From Mesorhizobium escarrei (GTDB taxonomy: Bacteria; Pseudomonadota; Alphaproteobacteria; Rhizobiales; Rhizobiaceae): a stretch of DNA of 64,000 bases. This document shows, in pieces, positions 53,808 to 61,204 of the stretch. Within the stretch, counting starts at the first letter, position 1. Every line of letters starts with the position of its first letter. The translations under genes were made by a program, and so were the position numbers. The notes under the pieces were generated by a model that saw only the letters and a list, made by a program, of their open reading frames with translations, searched no databases and had not been told where the DNA came from. The stretch covers positions 90,002 to 154,001 of the forward strand of contig NZ_CAKXZT010000160.1 in the NCBI RefSeq assembly GCF_935825525.1, given 5' to 3'.

Positions 53808-54781
53808 CAGCTTGTCTCCCTCTGACGATGCCGCTGCCAGTAACCGCTGAACGACGACCGTCCGCGCCGACCTGCTGTACCTATAAGGTCATCAAAGCGC
53901 TTCAGCGCTCCTTCCTTGCGCGTGTTCTGTCGCCACGCTATTTCAGAGGCGTAGCGGACTAAGTATTTCATTGATGGTCTGTGGTATATACCGAAGGCTG
54001 AGCGTCGCAGGACCGAGAAATAGCTTTCCGCCCAATTCGTTGACGCCTCGGTTGTATAGTATGCTTCCCTATGATTTATTCGCTTTGTTCTATAGGTAGC
54101 GTTTAGGATGTTCCAACACGCAGCAGAATCAGCAAAGACCATGGAGCCGATCGTTACATTATTGTAGATGAAAGGTAGGGACGCGGCTTCACCTTCAGAA
54201 ACATTTACTACTGCATTTCCATGCCGTTCACGAGCGACTACAACGTTTCGCTTCTTCGCGCTGTTACGATAAGGGAATTTGCGGAAGTCGGTTGACCTCT
54301 TCTTGACATTCTTTGGTCTTAGGTGGCCACCGAACTCTGCCCCATCGACCTCAACCTCGCCTGCTACGCTGATCTCATCTAGGTTCGACGCTGTCAGCTC
54401 TCGGAGCTTGTGCCCGAAAACAAACGCCGTCTTCTGCTGAACGCAAAGAGCGTGGCTCAACTCTATTGAGTTCAGGCCCTTAGCTGGACCGACGAATCTG
54501 GCGATTCCCCGCAGGATCGTCCCGTAGCGCATCTTCCGATGCGCAAAGGCAGTCCCCGAAGTGGGCGAGAACTGACGATCGCAGTTCTTGCATTTAAAAG
54601 CCCGGCGACAGCGGTAGTGCCAGACCGCCGCACAACCGCATCGCGGACACACCGGTTCGCCACCGCTTTCAGCGAAGCGGAGCCTTGTAAAATGCGCATA
54701 CGCCTCCGTTTCCGACATCCTGCTGATGTCTTCTTCGGAGAGCCGCCGCGCATTTGGCGAAAGGAGAAAATGCTGTGCCAT
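53807..54781 (-). CDS. IS1595-family (ISXO2-like) transposase
   Basis: 324 aa. N-terminal zinc ribbon (CPRCGCAAVWHY, FKCKNCDRQFSPTSGTAF) and a DDE-type core: EVDGAEFGGHLRPKN for the first Asp, MVFADSAACW for the second, STNWAESYFSVLRRSAFGIY for the Asn/Glu segment. Full length and intact. Codon use is lower in GC than the polysaccharide genes, consistent with transfer. It is followed by the coupled GIY-YIG gene, possibly a passenger. Element ends and target duplications were not located. Confidence 0.8.
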   Translation of the reverse strand: MAQHFLLSPNARRLSEEDISRMSETEAYAHFTRLRFAESGGEPVCPRCGCAAVWHYRCRRAFKCKNCDRQFSPTSGTAFAHRKMRYGTILRGIARFVGPAKGLNSIELSHALCVQQKTAFVFGHKLRELTASNLDEISVAGEVEVDGAEFGGHLRPKNVKKRSTDFRKFPYRNSAKKRNVVVARERHGNAVVNVSEGEAASLPFIYNNVTIGSMVFADSAACWNILNATYRTKRINHREAYYTTEASTNWAESYFSVLRRSAFGIYHRPSMKYLVRYASEIAWRQNTRKEGALKRFDDLIGTAGRRGRSSFSGYWQRHRQRETS

Positions 54782-54797
54782 TCAGGTACCGCGCAAT

Positions 54798-54833
54798 CAT
54801 CATATTCGATGCTGTTTCGCATCTAATATGATG
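54798..54833. promoter_or_regulatory. long inverted repeat upstream of the IS1595-like gene
   Basis: catcatattcgatgc (54798-54812) and gcatctaatatgatg (54819-54833) are inverted copies matching at 14 of 15 positions around tgtttc. The hairpin lies 17 bases from the transposase start, inside the presumed leader or promoter, and would act either as an operator or as an RNA hairpin. Confidence 0.6.
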
Positions 54834-55072
54834 TCATGTCAAGCGTAATTCGATAATCGCAAGAATCCTCCGGCATCGTTTGTCAAGGTATTCTTTACAT
54901 ATCCGATGATATTAGAATCGAAAACGATGTCAAATTAATGTCTTTCTTGCACTCGTCTCGCGAGGTGCATCGTCTGCATCCTAGGTCGGGGGAGCCCAGA
55001 GGCGAATCCGATCTCAGGAGGAAGACGCGCAAGACTCGGGGTCTTATCCACAGCACTTGTTGGTGGGAGTCC

Positions 55073-55086
55073 CATCGTATACGATG
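55073..55086. promoter_or_regulatory. perfect 14-base palindrome upstream of the DUF6471 gene
   Basis: catcgtatacgatg reads identically on both strands and lies 29 bases before the GTG start at 55115. Position and symmetry suggest a protein-binding operator, possibly for the DUF6471 product itself. Confidence 0.5.
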
Positions 55087-55114
55087 ATTCTTGCATTGAT
55101 TCAGGTGGATCGGC

Positions 55115-55357
55115 GTGGCTGCAGCCAAAAACAAGAAGGATTGGCGAGGTGCCGTGAAAGGCATCTTGAAGGCCGAATTGAAACGGCGAAATCTGAGCTA
55201 CGCCGAACTTGCCGAAAAACTGCGTGCTATCGGTATCGAAGACAACGAGCGCAACATCTCAAACAAGATCGCTCGCGGCACGTTCACGGCCATCTTCTTC
55301 GTGCAATGCATGGAAGCTATTGGCGTTCGCACCATCCATCTCGGCGAGGATACTTGA
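55115..55357 (+). CDS. DUF6471-family small HTH-like protein (80 aa)
   Basis: 80 aa from GTG 55115, with aggtgg upstream. The sequence KDWRGAVKGILKAELKRRNL, SYAELAEKLRAIG and NISNKIARGTFTAIFFVQCM fits DUF6471, a small all-helical family with a Cro-like helix-turn-helix layout common on mobile elements of Proteobacteria. Probable DNA-binding regulator; it may act on the palindrome just upstream. Stands alone on the plus strand. Confidence 0.75.
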   Translation: MAAAKNKKDWRGAVKGILKAELKRRNLSYAELAEKLRAIGIEDNERNISNKIARGTFTAIFFVQCMEAIGVRTIHLGEDT

Positions 55358-55375
55358 GCGATGCCTTCCTTGCCG

Positions 55376-55903
55376 CTACCAATAAGGCTCAAGCGGCTCC
55401 TGCTCCGCCAGCCTGGGGTTCGCCCGCCGCCAGCTATCATCGGCAATCTTAAGTGCGTCCGCGTGTTTTATAAGCAGATCGAGGCCACTGGTTCTGAGAT
55501 CTGGTTCAAGATCACCGAGCCGAGCCTTCACGACGCTCGCAACTTGATCAACCCCCACTAACTGATCGAACTCCTCCCACTCACGCATGTACTCCCTAAT
55601 TTCGGAGAGCATCTTCGCCTGCAAATCGGTGACATTCTCGTTGAAAACTGCGATCTGCGCGCGTGCGGCAAGTATCGGCGAATGGTCAGTTTGAGACAAA
55701 TCCTCCCTGATGCCCTTCGCTAGGATTTCCAAATAGGCCCCCTTGATGTGCCCAAACCGCGAAGCCATGAAGCCATCGAGATCGGCCACCATGGATTGGG
55801 CAGCCTCTTGGCCGCGTTTGAAAGCATCATCCAATTTCACCTGATCTTCAGAGGCCGGGACGGCGCTGCCTACTCTCCCAAACAGGGTCCTTAGCCATCT
55901 CAT
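55376..55903 (-). CDS. hypothetical helical protein (175 aa)
   Basis: 175 aa, predominantly helical and acidic, without TM segment or signal. Short conserved-looking pieces: AYLEILAKGIREDLSQTDHS, KMLSEIREYMREWEEFDQLV. Third gene of a minus-strand run with 55925 and 56865, 21 bases after the previous stop, so co-transcribed. I do not recognise the family. Confidence 0.6.
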   Translation of the reverse strand: MRWLRTLFGRVGSAVPASEDQVKLDDAFKRGQEAAQSMVADLDGFMASRFGHIKGAYLEILAKGIREDLSQTDHSPILAARAQIAVFNENVTDLQAKMLSEIREYMREWEEFDQLVGVDQVASVVKARLGDLEPDLRTSGLDLLIKHADALKIADDSWRRANPRLAEQEPLEPYW

Positions 55904-55924
55904 TTAATGTCCTCGCTCAAGGAG

Positions 55925-56791
55925 TCATGCATCAGCATTCTGATCTGCCCATGACCTATCCCCACCCCATGTTTCAAACGGATCGATGCCTTCTGCCTTC
56001 CAGTGATCGGACGTGCCTCTCAGAAGCTCGTACGGTCCATCCGTTCTGAACTCAAAACACATATCGATGTCTGGATTTCTAACAGATTCCCAAAGGTGTC
56101 TGGTCAAAGCAGCCGTTGCAACGGCCGACGCTTCGGCACGCGCTGCGTCTCCATCGTCACCGAATTTGCCAACGAAAAGTGCGACCGTGCTAATCAGGCT
56201 GTGAGCATCGTTGTAAGGCACGAACCGAAGGTAGTTCAGATCGACCTCCACTCGCGCTTCTCGATTGTCGGCGAATGTTTCCGGTCGAAAAATCCAAGTG
56301 TGCCCGCCGATGGTGACTTGCACGGTGCCCATCCGACAGGCGTTGTAGTAGACCTGATAACGCCTTCCGACCTCCGGCCCATCGATGCCCTGAACATCGG
56401 TGTCGTTCAGTTCTTCGACAGCCCACGGCTCCGCAACATGCTGGTTGAGCGCAGCGCCGAACCACCTGAAATCGTCGAAAAGAACCTCGTGCGCGGCCGT
56501 TATGAAGGTCTCGACAGCCCCGCCTTCAATTAGTGACTTGGGCTGCTGGTGGTGGGGTTTGTGCCGCTTGCCCTCTTCGATCAAATTCTTGATCCGGTCA
56601 TAGTTGCTATGGACTACCCGTTCCTCAATCGCCTCCAAACGGTGCGAGAAATGCAATGCGCTCCACACTATTAGGAGGAACAGTACCGTCTTCGTGAATG
56701 CATCGTCGGAAATACCGAAGGCGTTTTTAACGCCGTAGACAATTACAACACCGATGACGACACCGGCCAGTATCAGAACACGCTTTACCAT
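55925..56791 (-). CDS. hypothetical membrane-anchored protein (288 aa)
   Basis: 288 aa from ATG 56791. Two adjacent TM helices at the N-terminus (VLILAGVVIGVVIVYGV and TKTVLFLLIVWSALHF) are followed by a His/Lys-rich linker (GKRHKPHHQQPKS) and a soluble cytoplasmic domain of about 210 residues (HEVLFDDFRWFGAALNQHVA, YYNACRMGTVQVTIGGHTWI). No known family. The 65 additional upstream codons of the open frame look spurious. It is the middle gene of a three-gene run. Confidence 0.6.
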   Translation of the reverse strand: MVKRVLILAGVVIGVVIVYGVKNAFGISDDAFTKTVLFLLIVWSALHFSHRLEAIEERVVHSNYDRIKNLIEEGKRHKPHHQQPKSLIEGGAVETFITAAHEVLFDDFRWFGAALNQHVAEPWAVEELNDTDVQGIDGPEVGRRYQVYYNACRMGTVQVTIGGHTWIFRPETFADNREARVEVDLNYLRFVPYNDAHSLISTVALFVGKFGDDGDAARAEASAVATAALTRHLWESVRNPDIDMCFEFRTDGPYELLRGTSDHWKAEGIDPFETWGGDRSWADQNADA

Positions 56792-56864
56792 CCGTCGCCC
56801 AAAGAGATTACCACCGCTTTCTTTTTCAATGCTTGACGACGATAGCTTCCAACGAATCCTCGGC

Positions 56865-57703
56865 TTAGTCCAGATCGATGACACTATGGAAAGCCACCAC
56901 CGCGTAAGCGAGGATTGTTTCTCCCGACATTTGGATTGACACATCCACCACGAAACCACGCTTGTAGACGTTTGCGTCCGCTTCACGGATTTGTTCTCGG
57001 ATTTCCTGTTCTGCCATCTCTGAGGCGTACATCACAGCATGTTCTTTCTCGGAGAGGTCAGAAATTACTACACGCTCGCCGGATCGTTTATTCAGGGTCG
57101 CGTCATGCACATCCGTTCTTGTGTACCTCATCAAGACGCGCTGGCGCGGAATCGACGCTGGGGCCGCTAGAAGCCGTTTGCGGTCATCGATGTTCTGTTG
57201 CGCGGTGCGAGCTTCAACGGATGAAAACTGAAACGCAGCCCTTACGCTTTTACCCTCTTTTCAAACACGGCGGCCGTGAGCTTATGCGACGCAATCGGAT
57301 CGGAAGCTATAGCTTCCGTAGCTTTATAGTAGTCGTTCAATTGTGCCGTAGTGTTCAGCTCACCGTCCGGAATCTTGTTCGTAATGAGCGCAGTCATTCG
57401 ACTGCCCCAGCGCCGAACAAAATCTTCTAGTATCAAGATTTGGTCCATATGGGTGACGACCGCTCCTGCGGCGGCCACCAACCCGGTAATCATGTCGGCT
57501 TCAACGCACCCGCTACGCACTTCGCGAACGTACATTCGCGGGTCGGCCTTAGTTCCAGGATATGTATCTGAAACGTAGCGCTCAAACTCATTGGCGAGTG
57601 AAGTGAAAGCACCGACGAAATCGCCAAGCTCAATAGGCTCAGCGGTATCGAGTTTCAAAGTCAAAAGTGCAGATTGTTCCCCCATAGGTTGAGAATACGT
57701 CAT
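56865..57703 (-). pseudogene. conserved protein of unknown function with a single-base frameshift
   Basis: The first frame (57703-57242) encodes LLTLKLDTAEPIELGDFVGA, then YVREVRSGCVEADMITGLVA, and stops after AAVFEKRVKA. The second frame is open from there (KEGKSVRAAFQFSSVEARTA, then QQNIDDRKRLLAAPASIPRQ, VLMRYTRTDVHDATLNKRSG, ERVVISDLSEKEHAVMYASE) to 56865. Adding one base at the gaaaagaggg run near 57262 fuses both into one protein of about 280 aa, a length and block order I know from unannotated alphaproteobacterial proteins. The start may be ATG 57685. Function unknown. Confidence 0.65.
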
Positions 57704-58038
57704 TCTACCTATTTGTCATCCTCCACTCGGGAAAGATGATGGGCCAGCATCCAATTTCGGGTAGGTGCATATGGTGGTTCGACTATGATTTAACCATGGT
57801 GATACCCCCGAACCGGGCCTCCTGCCCCTGTGCAGAGGTGTTTGAGACCCTGAACCGATCGGTCGGCTTCGACGAGCGCAAGTATGCAAAAGGCGTCATC
57901 GCCAGAGTGCTCTGCTAATGTCGTGTTTGGGGCCGTTACCTGACGGGCGGTTTCGGGAATGAGGTAGAGCATAGCTGCCGTTCACGCCTCAGAGTCGCGC
58001 GATGACGACTTACGACCCCATGTCGGTCATAAGGGCAG
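57704..58038. other. intergenic region without a supported gene
   Basis: About 335 bases between the frameshifted gene and the HxlR-type gene. Only short frames with no family features are present. The part beside 57703 should contain the promoter of the three-gene run. Confidence 0.45.
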
Positions 58039-58554
58039 CTACCGCGACGAACGCGTCCCCTCCTTCAACACAGCACGGCGCTGCTCGAGTTCCGCCGCTC
58101 TCGCGCGGCTTGGCTTGCCAATCAGCTCGCCGTGACGGAGCAATTCACCACAATGGTCACACAACGGACCGAGGCCTGCGGCATGGCCGCATGTTTGGTG
58201 AACATAGTCCGTTGAAAGCTCTTCGCCTGGAAGTCTGCACCATGTCTCGCCCCAAGCGCGCAATGCCATCAGGACGGGCCAGAAATCCTTCCCCTTCTCG
58301 GTGAGGTGATATTCGTAGCGCGGCGGTTTCTTGTTGTAGAGCCGCCGCTCTAGCAGCCCGTCGGCTTCCAGCTTCTTGAGCCGCGTCGCCACCATCTGCG
58401 GTGTCGCGCCGGTCATCGCCTGAATTTCGTCGAACCGATGATTCCTCGCGAACAACTCGCGCAGCACGAGCACGGACCAGATGTCGCCGACGACGCTTTC
58501 GGCGCGCGCCACGGGGCAGAGGGTCTGGCGAAAAAGGTCGGTAGCCTTGGTCAT
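58039..58554 (-). CDS. HxlR-family transcriptional regulator
   Basis: 171 aa from ATG 58554. HxlR winged helix: CPVARAESVVGDIWSVLVLR, then FDEIQAMTGATPQMVATRLK, KLEADGLLERRLY and YEYHLTEKGKDFWPVLMALR. A C-terminal extension carries a CxH/CxxC set (HQTCGHAAGLGPLCDHCGEL) that could bind zinc. Cys13 near the N-terminus is where redox-sensing HxlR proteins carry their sensor residue. Divergent from the hydrolase-cupin-SDR genes, with 121 bases between, so it probably controls them. Confidence 0.87.
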   Translation of the reverse strand: MTKATDLFRQTLCPVARAESVVGDIWSVLVLRELFARNHRFDEIQAMTGATPQMVATRLKKLEADGLLERRLYNKKPPRYEYHLTEKGKDFWPVLMALRAWGETWCRLPGEELSTDYVHQTCGHAAGLGPLCDHCGELLRHGELIGKPSRARAAELEQRRAVLKEGTRSSR

Positions 58555-58675
58555 AATGTAACTTTCTTTTTCATAGGGACTTGCGGATATGATTTTCATA
58601 GTTTATGTAGCGCGCCATCAACGCCAACGCAACCCGCGCCGCGGCCCAACACCTGGTTGAAAACAAGGAACGCTA

Positions 58676-59698
58676 ATGTCACGATCGATTCTAAGCGCCT
58701 TCGCCGCGCTAATTCTCACTGCAGCTGTCCCGGCCAATGCTGAGGTCGGCCCAAATGCAGCGCCCATTGCAAACCCTATTGGCCCGGGTGCTGTTTCTGG
58801 TGCGCCGCACCTGCCAGCGGGCTTCAACGACATTTTCACGAGCCGCTATGTCGACGTTGGCGGGCTGCGACTCCATGCGGTCGTCGGAGGAAAGGGGCCT
58901 CCACTGTTGCTCGTGCATGGCTGGCCCCAGACTTGGTACCAGTGGCGCTTGGTCATGCCGGTGCTTGCTCGCGACTTCCAGGTCATTGCAGTCGACCAGC
59001 GCGGGATCGGCCTCTCGGACAAACCGAAGAGCGGATACGACGCCGGCACGCAGGCCAAGGATCTTGTCTCGCTGATGGAAGCGCTCGGGCACAAGAAGTT
59101 CGCCATGATCGGCTTCGACACTGGCATGCCGATCGCCTACGCCCTGGCCGCAGACACTCCGGACCGCGTCGAGCGTCTCGTCGTCGGCGAATCGCCGATC
59201 GCAGGCGTGTCTCCCTCAATTCCGTTGATCGTTCCCGGGCCACTCAACAAGCGCCTGTGGCACATCCCCTTCAATCGGCTCGGAGCCGAGGTGAATGAGC
59301 GACTCATTCAAGGACGCGAAGACATCTACTTCGGCTCGGAGTTCGCCACGTCGGCCGGGACGCCGCTGCCCGACGCCATCGTCAAATATTATGTCGACCG
59401 CCTCGCCTCGAGTTCTGACGCCCTCAGCGGCAGCTTCGGCTCGTACCGAGCAATCGACACCGACATTGCGCAGAACCAGGGGCGCAAGACCCGGCGCTTG
59501 ACCCTTCCCGTCCTGGCAGTGGGCGGCGAAAAAGGTTTCGGCGAAGGTACCGCGAAAACCATGAGGCTAGTCGCAGACAACGTCCAGACTGCCATCATTC
59601 CGGGCAGCGGTCACTGGGTCGCCGAGGAAGCGCCCGACCAGCTTCTGGCCGCCTTGGCTCCCTTCTTGGAACCGTATCGGAACGCCCCGTCGAAGTGA
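58676..59698 (+). CDS. exported alpha/beta hydrolase (epoxide hydrolase-like)
   Basis: 340 aa with a Sec signal (LSAFAALILTAAVPANA). Alpha/beta-hydrolase motifs: oxyanion-hole HGWPQTWYQWR, DQRGIGLSDKP, the nucleophile elbow IGFDTGMPIAYALA with Asp, and the terminal His in IIPGSGHWVAEEAP. The Asp nucleophile and HGWP are those of epoxide hydrolases/haloalkane dehalogenases. Periplasmic. Together with the exported cupin and SDR it forms a small stress- or xenobiotic-response cluster next to an HxlR regulator. Confidence 0.87.
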   Translation: MSRSILSAFAALILTAAVPANAEVGPNAAPIANPIGPGAVSGAPHLPAGFNDIFTSRYVDVGGLRLHAVVGGKGPPLLLVHGWPQTWYQWRLVMPVLARDFQVIAVDQRGIGLSDKPKSGYDAGTQAKDLVSLMEALGHKKFAMIGFDTGMPIAYALAADTPDRVERLVVGESPIAGVSPSIPLIVPGPLNKRLWHIPFNRLGAEVNERLIQGREDIYFGSEFATSAGTPLPDAIVKYYVDRLASSSDALSGSFGSYRAIDTDIAQNQGRKTRRLTLPVLAVGGEKGFGEGTAKTMRLVADNVQTAIIPGSGHWVAEEAPDQLLAALAPFLEPYRNAPSK

Positions 59699-59789
59699 GT
59701 GCGTTTGCAGACCGAACAAGCATCCGATTGAGCGCCGCGCGCCGCAATCGGATCTCCCGACCAATCTTTAAAACTGAAAGGACATCCAC

Positions 59790-60209
59790 ATGAACAAGAT
59801 TCTCACCATAACCATAGCTTTGTTGGCCGCAGCGAGCATTTCCGGGACAGCCGTCGCGCAAGCGCAGCCGGCATCTCAGTCAAGCATGCGTAAGAACCTA
59901 GAGAACCATGACCTTCACAACACTGACCGCGAAGTGTTCCAGTCGGAGGTCAGCCTTGAGCCCGGCGCGTCGTTTCCTCGGCACAGCCATCCCGGCGAGG
60001 AGTTCATATACGTGTTGAAGGGCACTTGGGTTTACCAGTTCGATGGCCAGCCGCCGATAACAGTCAAGGCGGGGGAGACGCTGTTCATTCCCTACGGTGC
60101 TGTCCACTCGGCCAAAAATATTGGAGATGAAACCGGAATCGAGCTGGCCACCCACGTGATCGAGAAGGGCAAGCCTCTTCTGTCGCTAGCGAAGGAGGAG
60201 CAGAAATGA
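59790..60209 (+). CDS. exported cupin-domain protein
   Basis: 139 aa with a signal peptide (ILTITIALLAAASISGTAVA) and one cupin barrel: PGASFPRHSHPGEEFIYVLK gives the two His and Glu of motif 1, and FIPYGAVHSAKN the His of motif 2, so a metal site is intact. Start ATG 59790 follows gaaagga. The stop overlaps the SDR start (ATGA, 60206-60209), showing an operon. Substrate unknown. Confidence 0.85.
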   Translation: MNKILTITIALLAAASISGTAVAQAQPASQSSMRKNLENHDLHNTDREVFQSEVSLEPGASFPRHSHPGEEFIYVLKGTWVYQFDGQPPITVKAGETLFIPYGAVHSAKNIGDETGIELATHVIEKGKPLLSLAKEEQK

Positions 60210-61006
60210 GCCAATCGCTTGGCACTGCCCTTATCACGGGCGCGTCCTCCGGCATCGGCGCGGTCTATGCCGACCGCCTCGCCCGGCGTGGCCACGACCT
60301 TCTTATCGTCGCTCGCGATGCCGATAGGTTGGCTCACCGTGCGGCGCGCCTGGAACGAGACTTTCGCGTCAATGTCGAAGTTCTGCCGGGGGACTTGATC
60401 GAACCGGATCAGCTTGCAGCTGTGGGACAGCGGCTCGCTGACGATTCGTCGATCTCCATCCTGATCAACAATGCCGGCATGTCGATGGACGGCACGTTGA
60501 TGACGGCAAGTCACGGCCGGGCCGAGGCGCTGATCGCGCTCAACGTCCTTGCGCCGACCCTGCTGGCACGGGCAGCCGGCCGGCGTTTTGCGGCCGAGCG
60601 CAAGGGCGCGATCATCAACATTTCCTCGGTCATGGCCTTCATGCCCGAGGTGAGCGATGGGACCTACAGCGGCACCAAGGCATTTCTCCTGAACCTCTCC
60701 CTGGGCCTCGCCGAACAATTGGAACCGCTTGGTGTGAGGATACAGGCGGTTCTGCCGGGCGCGACCCGAACCGAGATTTGGAAACGGTCGGGCAAGGACA
60801 TCGACGCCCTTCCGGCTGACAGCGTCATGTCGGCCGAGGATTTGGTCGACGCCGCCTTGGTCGGGTTTGACAAGGGAGAGATCGTGAGCATCCCGCCGCT
60901 TCACGAACTCGGGCTCTGGGAGGGGATGAACCGAAGCCGCCTTGCACTTGCGCCTCATCTTGCGAACCGGCGGGTGGCGGACCGATATCTCATCCCGGTT
61001 GACTGA
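60206..61006 (+). CDS. SDR-family NAD(P)-dependent oxidoreductase
   Basis: 266 aa. Cofactor loop ITGASSGIGAVYADRLARRG, LINNAGMSMDGTL, catalytic INISSVMAFMPEVSDGTYSG with TKAF giving Ser, Tyr and Lys. The Arg/His-rich segment after the first strand (RDADRLAHRAARLERD) suggests NADP preference. Long C-terminal tail resembles the YqjQ/DltE-like subgroup. Coupled to the cupin gene. Confidence 0.88.
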   Translation: MSQSLGTALITGASSGIGAVYADRLARRGHDLLIVARDADRLAHRAARLERDFRVNVEVLPGDLIEPDQLAAVGQRLADDSSISILINNAGMSMDGTLMTASHGRAEALIALNVLAPTLLARAAGRRFAAERKGAIINISSVMAFMPEVSDGTYSGTKAFLLNLSLGLAEQLEPLGVRIQAVLPGATRTEIWKRSGKDIDALPADSVMSAEDLVDAALVGFDKGEIVSIPPLHELGLWEGMNRSRLALAPHLANRRVADRYLIPVD

Positions 61007-61204
61007 GGCAGTTGCCTGGATCGAGGCTGAACGCCACTCATGGTCGACAATCGCTAATGTCCGTTCTCCACCAAACATCGCCGCCACCAACGGCCGCGCT
61101 GCCGGCTAAGCGAGGTGAATAGACGGCAGCTAATGGGAACGGCGAGCGCGGTCCTGGATGACCGAGATTGGGCGCATTGCGGACCGACTGCTATGGGGCC
61201 GCCG

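Noticed and set aside
50760..54781. A complete SPARTA/SPARSA-type Argonaute system
   Set aside because: No APAZ, TIR or Sir2 protein is encoded next to the Argonaute relic on either side, so a known short-pAgo system cannot be claimed.
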